Shown here: in pieces, positions 1-8,771 of the stretch
Numbering within the stretch: position 1 is the stretch's first letter
Layout of the letters: the number at the start of each line of letters is the position of its first letter
NCBI GenBank assembly: GCA_933822405.4
Contig: CAKOGP040001847.1
Coordinates: 216,081-280,080 of the forward strand
DNA length: 64,000 nt
DNA from: Cylindrotheca closterium
Taxonomy: Eukaryota > Bacillariophyta > Bacillariophyceae > Bacillariales > Bacillariaceae
Direction: 5' to 3'
Notes under the pieces: generated by a model
The model's input: only the letters and a program-made list of their open reading frames with translations
Database searches by the model: none
Told to the model about the DNA's origin: nothing
Position numbers and translations under genes: made by a program

Positions 1-118
1 GCCTAATAGCGTGCCTCAATTCTTCGCTCTTGCGTTTGTGAAAAGCATTTGTGTCAGCGGATGTGTAACGTAGATTGATTCATACATTCCTTCCATTCGC
101 CGTTCCATTCACCCCTTC

Positions 119-1456
119 TCACTTTACCGTTTTCGCCCACTGTTGTCGGCTATCTTCAAAGTCAATCCAGCCCATCATCTCCATGGCATCCACATATTCT
201 TCAGTTCGTATTTGATTTTCATCGCGCAGGGTCAAGGTTGTGATGGGAAAGGACTTCCATGAGGATGGTGCAGTAGTAGTACTGCCAATGTCATTGTTCT
301 CTGAGTAACTCGTTCTTCGTTTCCCCATGACCCAACAGCTGAAACGGGGTGGCAAACCGGTCCTTGTAATCACATCCACTCGATTCCAAACGCCGAGTTG
401 ATGCTGCTCCGCTGCTTCCATCACACATTGCTCCGCCTCTTGTCGAGCTGTTTCTACGATGACAAAGATCCCATTCGGTTTCAGCAATCGAGCCGCGGCA
501 GCAACGTAGTCCGAGGCCGCTCCACGAGTCGGTACGCGGCAACGAATCTTTTGCGAATGATTCTCACTAGCGACAAAGCGATCCAATGGAAAATAGGGCG
601 GTGTCCCAGTAACCAGATCAAAAAGTGTTTGTTGTGTGCCATCAGTTTCTTCGTTGACATTCCCAGCATTATCATTGGAGTTGGGATCCCAGCTTCGAAG
701 GTCCGCATGTACCAACTGAATCGATTTTTGTTCTTCCCCCAAGTTGAACTTGACGCCTCGTTGACACAGAGCAAACGATACCGCTTGTGCCTCTACTCCG
801 TGAGATTGAATAGAGCCAGGAAAGGCCCAACCCATGGTCATCAAAACGCTCCCACATCCGCATCCAATGTCCACGTGACGGAACTTTTGTCTCCCTGTCT
901 TTTCCTCTGTTTCGCTCCAGACTTGTCCAAAGGGTGCTTCCATTGATGATGTTGGTCCAAAACCCCGTGCTCGCATTTCGACGCACGCCACCCAGGCACA
1001 GATAAAGTCATCGACCGTCAATTTGTGTCCATTGGCCAATTGAAAGATTCGCCAGTCCCCGCACCCCAGTGACGCTAATATTTCACCATTGTTTATTTTG
1101 AAAGACGTCAAGTCATCATCATCGTCATCACCACCACCATCAATCTTTCCCACAGCCGGTGGGCCCAAGAAACCTCCAGGATTGCGACTGTGGGGAAGCA
1201 TCCCTCGCAGAGGAATGATTTTGCCTGGTTGCTCTTGTAGTTTCTGGGACTTTTTTGATTCTTGTCGTGCTCCAGTACCATTACAGACCCCACATATCTT
1301 GCCGTCGTATTTTTTGGTAACTTTTTGATACTTCTTGCCGAGTCCGTGACACTTCCAGCAGGACGATTTCTCGTTCATTTGTCGGTCGTCACTTTGAACA
1401 TCATCATTTTTGTTATTCTCCTTGTTGTGATTATAAGAAGAAGAAGAAGAAGTCAT
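119..1456 (-). CDS. SAM-dependent methyltransferase, TrmN6/HemK-like, with N-terminal zinc-finger-like motif
   Basis: Single-exon 445-aa protein. Residues 33-62 hold two CxxCxGxG-type pairs (C33/C36 and C55/C58), resembling one half of a DnaJ-type zinc finger. A Rossmann methyltransferase core follows: motif I VDIGCGCGS at about 195-203 and a catalytic-loop motif TGTPPYFP at 283-290. That motif is a variant of the NPPY signature of N6-adenine and glutamine methyltransferases, with Asn replaced by Thr. By family, the closest bacterial analogue is TrmN6, which makes m6A37 in tRNA. Substrate here is inferred, not shown; an RNA, DNA or protein amine is possible. An Asp run at about 110-115 and a Ser run at the N terminus are low-complexity. 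The ATG at 1456 is the first in frame; a GAA-rich repeat sits at the start of the gene. The nearest neighbour downstream is a repeat-rich gene desert. Confidence 0.75.
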   Translation of the reverse strand: MTSSSSSYNHNKENNKNDDVQSDDRQMNEKSSCWKCHGLGKKYQKVTKKYDGKICGVCNGTGARQESKKSQKLQEQPGKIIPLRGMLPHSRNPGGFLGPPAVGKIDGGGDDDDDDLTSFKINNGEILASLGCGDWRIFQLANGHKLTVDDFICAWVACVEMRARGFGPTSSMEAPFGQVWSETEEKTGRQKFRHVDIGCGCGSVLMTMGWAFPGSIQSHGVEAQAVSFALCQRGVKFNLGEEQKSIQLVHADLRSWDPNSNDNAGNVNEETDGTQQTLFDLVTGTPPYFPLDRFVASENHSQKIRCRVPTRGAASDYVAAAARLLKPNGIFVIVETARQEAEQCVMEAAEQHQLGVWNRVDVITRTGLPPRFSCWVMGKRRTSYSENNDIGSTTTAPSSWKSFPITTLTLRDENQIRTEEYVDAMEMMGWIDFEDSRQQWAKTVK

Positions 1457-2124
1457 ATTATTATATGACTGACATCAGCACGTGTATGTTCATCATTAAA
1501 GCCATCGTTGTTTGCAGTTGGTTGCGTCCATGTCCGCTTTAGAGACTTTGGGTTTGTGGCAGCTGCCATTGTGGTGTTGCCGCTGGATTTTCTGCAAAGT
1601 GGCCCGTCTTCTTTGCTTTACTATATTTTATATTTTGTGGGTGGCGACGATGAGCACGTGAATTTATTTGTTGGTGTAAAATTTTGTCGTTTTCCCGCCG
1701 ACTCAATCGACCGCAATATCGACTCAATCGACTTTTATTTTTTTCTATTTTACCCTGCTTTGCGACTGCACGTTATTCTGCTTTCCCACTACAGTATATC
1801 ATGTTGCGGTATTTGCAGACTCTACCCCGTACTGTACATTTTCAATTTATGCGGTACTGTATTGAGAATATTTCTTATTGTCGATTATATTACTGTAGGT
1901 TGGTGGATATCGCACGATTATGATGAACGCGAGATACAGTACTGGAGCGGCCTGTAACTGGACCTAAACGCGCCGAGTCAGCTTTTCGGGGTTGTCGTTC
2001 GGACAAAATGAGGGGAGTAGTATAGTCTTAAATTGTTTACCCAAGTTAGGCTGACTGGCGCGTCTTTCTTTTCAAAACTACTCGGCGTGCGTGCCCTTTT
2101 GATCTGGTTCCGAACCGTTGAACC

Positions 2125-2275
2125 TTCGTCCAAATGGACGAAAATAGTCGAACCTTCGTCAAGTCCGACTATTCTCGTCGGAGTCCGACTATTTTCGTCG
2201 GAGTCCGACTATTCTCGTCGGAGTCCGACTATTCTTCGTCGAAATGGACGAAATGGATGAAATGGACGAAACTGA
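2125..2275. repeat. 20-bp minisatellite, array 1
   Basis: About three to four head-to-tail copies of a 20-bp unit, cgtcggagtccgactattct, lie around 2158-2235. They are flanked by degenerate units containing ggacgaa and tcgtcc. The core gtcggagtccgac is nearly palindromic, so each unit can form a short hairpin. It shares the cgtcgg.gtccgac core with the second array about 400 bp away. Confidence 0.75.
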
Positions 2276-2603
2276 TTTCAGAGCTCGCAAGAATCTTGCG
2301 TGACGAAAACTTCAAATTTGCACTATCGGGCTGGTAGTGGCAAGCTGGTCCAAGGAGGATGACATGCAAAAACGGCAAAAAACGGTACACTAGAAAACAA
2401 GAAACGGTAACTAAATAAAAAAGGGCAGGTTCTATCTCTCCACAGCAATGTGCCGAAGTTGCCAGAGATGTTTACAGACATTTTGCATGTTTTCAGAAAT
2501 TCAAACGTCAACAACGAATTATACTAACAGATGAGTGATAGATTTAGGATTCATCCGATCAAGAGGTTTAAAAAATAATCTGTCCTATTCCTAATGCGAC
2601 CAT

Positions 2604-2740
2604 GTTTCGTCGGGTCCGACGAAGTTTCGTCGGGTCCGACGAAGTTTCGTCGGGTTCGACGAAGTTTCGTCGGGTCCGACGAAGTTTCGTCGGTTCCGAC
2701 GAAGTTTCGTCGGTCCGACGAAGTGTCCGACGAAGTTCAT
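2604..2740. repeat. 20-bp minisatellite, array 2
   Basis: Six to seven tandem copies of the 20-bp unit cgtcgggtccgacgaagttt. Variants include gggttcgac and ggttccgac, and the last units are shortened. The period and core match array 1. There are no unique spacers, so it is not a CRISPR array. Confidence 0.85.
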
Positions 2741-3237
2741 CCATTTCAACGGAACGTCCACGAATGAAATGAATCTTTAGGCAGGCTCGTTTTCAGCGAA
2801 GCCCAAGCTCTGCATTGCGCAGAATCTGTCACCGGCACGTCAGTTTCCGTCATCCTTGCAGGGAATCTATGACATATCTGAGGACATTCCCAGCAAGTCT
2901 GCCATTTCAGGCCGCTCCTGTAGTGACGAGGGACAAGTGTGGAAAAGAAGAGAAATAGAGACGATGAGACACAGCAATATTATTGCGCGCATCACATCTA
3001 TCATCGCATCTCTCATAGCGACTCACTCTCATCGCATAGTTTTGAAATCATAAAATGCGATGCAATGAACGATCGACTCGTCTATAACGATAATTGACCA
3101 GTGTGGCACAAATAATCTCGCTCAACTCGTCCCGTCATTGTCATCTTCAATACAATTGGAGCAGGATTCATGTCAAGTCAAGCAAGTCCGTTCAGCACTC
3201 AGCCAGTCATATATCATAGCAATTACACGGGAGGAGC

Positions 3238-4964
3238 GAATCAAAGAACTTCTCCAATTCAAACAGGATCATGGGCACTGTAATGTGCCACAAGGTTTTT
3301 CAGAGAACAAGGCCTAATGCAATTGGGTCTGCAAGCAACGGGCGGAACGAATACCAAAAATGCAAGAAGGGAGACGCCAAGTCACAAATCACACAATAAG
3401 AGCGCTTTGTGGAACTCGAAAATCTTGGATTTGTGTGGGAAGCCGATAAGATAGTTTGGAAAACTCGAATCCGTGAGCTCATAGCCTTTATTAAAGAGCT
3501 TCATGGGCATTGTAATGTGTAATGTGTCAGGTCGTTTTTTAGAGAACCAGACCCTAAGCAAAATTGGGCCCCAAATACGCAACGGGCGGAATACAAGAAG
3601 TCGCTGATGACACAAGAGCGCTTTGTGGAACTCGAGGATCTTGAATTTGTGTGGGACGGGGCAGCTTGGAATGGGCGCAAGGATTCGCGGTTGACAATCG
3701 ACGAAAATTCTGAGCTCCAGAATCTTGGATTTGATGGTGGCGTTGTTATTGGAACCTCTGCAGCAAATGACGACGATGATGACAAATCGTCGTCTACGAC
3801 GGAGGAGTCAGTATGCGGCCAAGCCCAGGGAAGCAAATCTAAAAGGAAGTACAGTTGTGACGCTTCTCCTGACAAGACGACTAGTAGAGACGATGACGAC
3901 AATTACCATTATGATGACGAATCGTCGTCTGAAGTGTCAGAATGCGAGACTCGCCAAACACGGGGAGTGGCATCTAGAAAGAAGGACAAGCGTTAAAGCT
4001 CCTTCCAAGACTGGGAACTTGGGGTAAGATAGAGGAGGGAACGAGGAGGACGAGCGCCAAGAAGTGGCATTCATATCGAGAAGGAAGCGAAAGGCAATAA
4101 ACCAGACGAATGAAACGAAGGTGGACCCTCGAGGCCCAGGAAGGAGACGAAGCCCGCGGCGTGGTTCGTATGACAAAGGCACGCAAGGCGCTGGCATCGT
4201 GTCATCCACAAGCTCCATTTGCAACGAATATAAGGATGATAATACTGTAAGTGGTGGTGAGCATGAAGATGAAAATGAAAACGAGCTCGAATGGGAGGCT
4301 GATAGTGGGGATGAGGTCACACTTGACGGCTCTTCCGAAGAAGCAACTGACGTATGGGATTCTTAACGGGCAAGAACAAGGGGGAAGCAGTTCTTGGTAT
4401 CGCTGATAGCTTGGAAGGACTCACCAGAAAACAGCTACTCAACCAAATCGTTCAAGAGAGGGAGGCAAATTTAGAGTTGAGATCTCAGCTTCGACAGACG
4501 AGCAAGAAAGCTAGTGTCAGCTACAGCAAGAGCGTGACACGAACAAGGTTCGACTGCTTCTGCTAAAGCAAACCAATGAGGAGAAGGCTGAAGCAGACCA
4601 AAAAAACTTCGCATTGCTTCACCAATCTAAGATGGAAAAGACACAAGGAAGGGGGAAATCTTGGCTTTGAAGAGTGAGTCAGCTAAAGAAATTGAAATAC
4701 GAGAAGGCTGAAGCAGAGCAAAAGAACCTGCCATTGCATTGCCAGCTATTGGAAGTCCAGCGATGATCCAACAGGGAGAAGGACGAACTTTGGAAGATGA
4801 TCAGCATGAATCTTGAGCTAGAGGAGGAGAATAAAAACCTCCGAAAATCTTATGAGACCGCCATGCTAGAAGGAAGGGATCACAGCCAACTGGAAATCAA
4901 GAAACGGAAGTTGGCCGAAGCTCGTCTGGAAAATTTCAAGAGACGCAAGTTGGGCCAATCATAA
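3238..4964 (+). pseudogene. Decayed helicase-associated (HA) domain repeat gene with coiled-coil tail
   Basis: Reading across frames, 3242-3470 gives HGHCNVPQGF, an N..Y stretch, then ERFVELENLGFVWE. A second unit at 3478-3665 gives KELHGHCNV, RAEYKKSLMTQ and ERFVELEDLEFVWD. These are the hallmarks of the HA domain (pfam03457), which occurs in many tandem copies in diatom proteins. Both units contain stops and frameshifts: a TAA before the first ERFVEL, and a duplicated gtaatgt after the second HCNV. An Asp/Ser-rich stretch follows (open frame 3607-3996), then a basic/acidic stretch (4064-4366). Last comes a Glu/Lys/Ala-rich coiled coil (4354-4964) broken by at least three stops and ending KRRKLGQS-stop. 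The HA-acidic-coiled-coil order is a plausible single ancestral protein. I see no intact start or continuous frame. Confidence 0.65.
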
Positions 4965-5476
4965 GCAAGAAAGGGATAATACTAGGGGCACATCACAGGG
5001 GTACCGGTATCAGTAGTACTGACCAACACCCATGTGTGTTTGCTATCACATCATCGCGCGAGAGACACAGCAAAAAAATAGATTGAATAAGTCCAATTTT
5101 TCATTGTCTTGTCTACACTATTCTACTGAACCTCGTTCTCATCATTGTAAAGAAGAACACGCTTCAACAATGCATCTCCGCATCATCTGTGGCATGTCCT
5201 CGCGTTTCTCCGCATCGGAACGTATCGAATCAGAACAGATGGGCAAAATAAATACCCGTAAACGCCTGGATTATGGAGAAGCAGAGAAATAGAGACTTTC
5301 GGACTTCAACATATTTTAAAACGTACCGCATTATACTTGTGCTGCAATGATGAATGCGACTCGTCGTAGAGCAATGCACACCGTTTCATATTCCACCATC
5401 ATATTCCAGTAGGTCTAATATCCGACTATCTATCTATCTATCTATCTATCTACTGCTCTTGATACAGTCTTGTAAA
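4965..5476. other. Intergenic, with (TATC)n microsatellite
   Basis: This 5' flank of the P450-like gene shows no supported gene. A TATC tetranucleotide repeat of about seven copies spans roughly 5427-5453, immediately upstream of the chosen start. It is translated as a spurious SIYLSIYL extension if the upstream ATG at 5354 is used. Confidence 0.55.
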
Positions 5477-6895
5477 ATGCCTTCCATCTGCTGTTGCGCT
5501 GTTGACAGCTTCGACGATGAAATCCTAGCAAACGAGACGACCTGGATGAATTTGTTGACGGCCACAGGACACAATCTTTGGGCCGTACGGCATTCACTGC
5601 ACTCAAGCTCTAATACAAAGTGCCTCTTATTACCTCTAAACGACACAAAGAAGCCACGAAAGTCTGTCCAACTAGTTTGGGATGCGTCAACCTTTGAACA
5701 TGATGAAGAACAAGGCATGGACAAGATGACCGTAACGTCAAATTCACAACTCGAGAAGCCTCGAGTCCGTCTACCGCTCACACGGTGTACCGGTGACGTT
5801 TGGGGAAATCATCGGCCAATTGTATGTTCGGCATTGGCAAATGTCCCGAAACTATCCTTGCAAGCAACCAAACAAGTGGATTGGCTGTCCATACTACTAC
5901 TACACAGGTCGGAACAAACAGAGACGGGTTCTAATGAAACTCCAGTACCAAATCATCAGCCAAAAATACTCACTGTGGATTTGAAACAAGTTATAGTAGA
6001 AGCCGCAGAGCTATGGAATCGGCGACTCTTTGTCGGGGACAACAATTTGATTACTTCTTCCGACGAATATCAAGGTTTGCTGAGAAAAGCAACCTTGGAG
6101 CATTGGACTGAGATACGAGCAATGAACAAGGAACAAGGCGCAGTGCAAAAGTCTCTTTTAAAATTGGAAGAGGCCTTGCCATGGAATCATTTTTCCAGCA
6201 ATGGAAGCAAATGGCAATATCCGGATGGAGGCAGCTCCGAAAAGGGCCTTGTTCAGGCACTCTTCGAGTCTGGTCTGCAACCCGAAGAAGCTACGGACAA
6301 TGTTGTCAGTGCCATGATTGCTTCTTTGGATGCCGTGCAAGCAATGGTGTTTTGGACCTTGTGGAATTTGTCGCGACAGCAAGGGGCCTGGGAACGTTGT
6401 CTTGCCATTGGAGAACAGCAAGTCCAACGCGATCTATTGCAGCTCTCCATATTCAAGAAACAAGCGACTCAAGGCAAGACTATTCAATTGAAAAATCCAT
6501 CCTTTTTGGTGTGTGCTCTTATCGAAACTGTTCGAGTATATCCTCCTGTTTGGACCTTGCCGCGAATTTCACACAATCATGAACAACAAGCCATGCCTTG
6601 CAAATTTGAAGTGCTGCTGAACAATTGCGCCACAAATCGTCAATGGGATCCATCGGCTTGGCTCGAGGGGGGAAATTCCGATCACAACAAGATTGCATCC
6701 TTTGGATTGGGAAAGCGGCACTGTCCGGCGGGAACTGGTGGATTGTATGCGGCCTACGAATTGCTTCGATCCTTTCTCAAAACCTGTTGCAAAATTGACG
6801 AGTGCCAGCCAGACCAAGCATTGAACTATGCGTACCTCGGCCCCACCTTGTGTACCCATGGCCCGCAATTGTTTCAAGTTACCTTGCGCTCATGA
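5477..6895 (+). CDS. Cytochrome P450-like monooxygenase
   Basis: 472 aa from the ATG at 5477. An in-frame ATG at 5354 would only add translated microsatellite, so it was not chosen. P450 signatures seen: an I-helix-like segment ASLDAVQAMVFWTLW, the K-helix ExxR as E350-T-V-R, a PERF-like NRQWDPSAW, and the haem loop FGLGKRHCPAG with the axial Cys at 416, fitting FxxGxRxCxG. The I helix lacks the classical A/GGxD/ETT acid-Thr pair, so oxygen activation may be atypical. Length is slightly below the 490-520 aa of eukaryotic microsomal P450s, and no N-terminal membrane anchor is evident. Substrate is unknown. A diverged or non-classical CYP is the best call. Confidence 0.75.
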   Translation: MPSICCCAVDSFDDEILANETTWMNLLTATGHNLWAVRHSLHSSSNTKCLLLPLNDTKKPRKSVQLVWDASTFEHDEEQGMDKMTVTSNSQLEKPRVRLPLTRCTGDVWGNHRPIVCSALANVPKLSLQATKQVDWLSILLLHRSEQTETGSNETPVPNHQPKILTVDLKQVIVEAAELWNRRLFVGDNNLITSSDEYQGLLRKATLEHWTEIRAMNKEQGAVQKSLLKLEEALPWNHFSSNGSKWQYPDGGSSEKGLVQALFESGLQPEEATDNVVSAMIASLDAVQAMVFWTLWNLSRQQGAWERCLAIGEQQVQRDLLQLSIFKKQATQGKTIQLKNPSFLVCALIETVRVYPPVWTLPRISHNHEQQAMPCKFEVLLNNCATNRQWDPSAWLEGGNSDHNKIASFGLGKRHCPAGTGGLYAAYELLRSFLKTCCKIDECQPDQALNYAYLGPTLCTHGPQLFQVTLRS

Positions 6896-7313
6896 GAAAT
6901 TGGAATTGTAGACGCAAGAAGACGGAGGAGACTACACTGGCATCTTATTATTGTAAATTCCCCCATGTGTATTGGATACATGCGAAAGCGATGGAGAGTA
7001 ATGGTCATCGACTTGCTAAAGCGGAATACAAGGCACAAAGCTGTTGAGGAGCGTTGACTGTTGGTGATCCCTGGCATGTGCTGCAGAAAGTTCTGTCGAC
7101 TCTTTCAATTTTCCAAGCTTCCCGCTCCAATCTATTTCCAAGCCTAATAGTACTTTAGCTCCTATTTTATACTAACTGCTTGCTACTGTAGCTTTCAGAA
7201 TTTTCTCCTTTTTCAAAAACAACCCCGGCCACAAATGCACCATTAACATAGGGTATTCTCAGTTTTTTTTCAACCATAGAGTACTTCTTGCTTCCATAGC
7301 CATCGTTGCTACA
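6896..7313. other. Intergenic between convergent genes
   Basis: 3' flanks of the P450-like gene and of the minus-strand gene that follows. No supported feature. Confidence 0.5.
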
Positions 7314-8205
7314 CTATTTGGATGGGCCATCTTTTTTCGTCTTGCTTCGGAGCAAGCGAGTACCTTTTGCTCCGAGCGCAAGGTCTGCATGCGACACCAT
7401 GACCTCGGACTCCTGTCCACCCCCACAAGTCGAACACAAAGCAAGATTGGTTGCTCCAAACTCATCTTCATTTGATACCACAATAGTCACGGTAATTACT
7501 TTGCCTTGGCCAAACGTGTCACTTTTAAAGAAGACGATTGATTCTTCCGATGATTCGTCGAGACCAATGAGAAACAGCATACATACTCCAGTCTTAGACT
7601 CAGCGACAGCAAACACTTGTTTCATGGCCTCGATTGCAGCTTCACGTTGTTTCGGACCGTATATGCCACTCGATTTTTCACGCTCACCAACATGGGACAG
7701 TACTGCAAAGTCTCATTTACAGTGTACTGCAAGGGCACCAACACGTCGTAAAACTGGCAAGAAGCGTAGTGCGCATACGATGTTCGTCCATCAAGATACC
7801 AAAATGCTTGAGAAGTCCGTTATTTTGGATTTCGTTCCGACAAACTTGAATGAAATTGACGCTTCTTGGTTTTGCTGTACTTTCCGACAACTCAGCATCT
7901 TTGCCAATTCGCAATCTTGCAATGCAGTTCTCTAATGGAACAGAAAGCTGAGTGAGATCTGCCAATTGTTCGAACCTCAATTCGTCTCCGCAAGCAAGCA
8001 TGTAAAAGGCAGCTGCAAACCTCACAGACATCTCCCTTTTCAGGGCGGCACAGAATGTTTGAATCGCTTTGAGAGAACCATAATTTCTCTTCAAAGTCTT
8101 GATCTTCATACATGAACAGTCCGTCTTTTGATCATCAGTTCCACCATCATTGAACCATTGTTCGTCTTCGTTAGCAATGTATGTAGTCTCCAAGTGTTTT
8201 GTCAT
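7314..8205 (-). CDS. Unknown two-exon gene; possible pseudogene or downstream-start gene
   Basis: Exon 1 is 8205-7779 and exon 2 is 7702-7314. A 76-nt intron (7703-7778) has donor GTATGC and acceptor TTGCAG. The phase-1 join gives MDEH-LLSHVGER and restores one frame of about 271 aa. No known domain is recognised. The protein is mixed alpha/beta in composition, with a Cys-containing CSTCGGGQ near the end and a Lys-rich tail. The same frame extends upstream to an ATG at 8346 (Asn-rich, 31 codons) but is cut by a TGA at 8251-8253. Between that stop and the ATG at 8205 the frame still reads like protein (TQQERTAFHLL). Either the real start is 8205, or this allele carries a nonsense mutation. Confidence 0.5.
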
Positions 8206-8346
8206 CAGCAGGTGGAACGCCGTCCGTTCTTGTTGTGTCTTGGTTGGCGGTCAGTTTGGTTCTTTTTCCATTGCCTTGTTGTTGTTGTTGTTCTTGTTGT
8301 TCTTGTTGGAACCATCTGGTGTGGTAATGTTACCACCGTTCGTCAT

Positions 8347-8771
8347 GTTGTTGGAGGAAGAGGAAGAATAAGCGCGGACTGTCAGTCCCAGTATCTTTTA
8401 TCTGTATATTTGGCCTGCAGTTCGGGCGATGGACAGACTACCACGTATGCATTACGTCATTGCTGTCAGTACACGTCGTTAGTTCACGTCAAAACGTATT
8501 GGGTTAAAAGCGCAAGGATGAGGCGCAATGCGCTTGACGAATGAATCAATCCGCAGCAAGCAAGCAAAAGACATCAAGAACAAGTCTACATACAGTTCAC
8601 TGTCAAAGTTTGCCATCTAATCCTCAGTGACCTATCCTCAGTGATCCTTGAAACCTACCGTTGCAAGAAGTTTTGATTGGTTTCCGTCGAAATCCAAAAT
8701 TCTAAAATTCTCAGCAGATATATTCTTGTTCTGAAGCACCGTCACATTTCACACAACAACGTGCAACCGCG
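8347..8771. other. Divergent promoter region
   Basis: Lies between the minus-strand unknown gene and the plus-strand acyl-ACP synthetase. No ORF or RNA is supported. It presumably holds both promoters; no motif was confidently identified. Confidence 0.4.

Larger units (their letters stand above)
1457..3229. other. Gene-poor intergenic region with minisatellites
   Basis: No ORF here has recognisable protein features. The open frames are short, mutually overlapping and of skewed composition. The stretch is notable only for the two 20-bp-period repeat blocks listed separately and for imperfect inverted repeats around the first of them. Confidence 0.6.

Noticed and set aside
2604..2740. CRISPR-like array
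   Set aside because: The 20-bp units are directly adjacent with no spacers and the genome is eukaryotic; it is a minisatellite.
5354..5476. Upstream start of the P450-like gene
   Set aside because: The added residues are translation of a TATC microsatellite; the ATG at 5477 is more plausible.
7306..7935. 209-codon plus-strand frame
   Set aside because: It is antisense to the two-exon minus-strand gene, whose splice join gives a better protein-like sequence.
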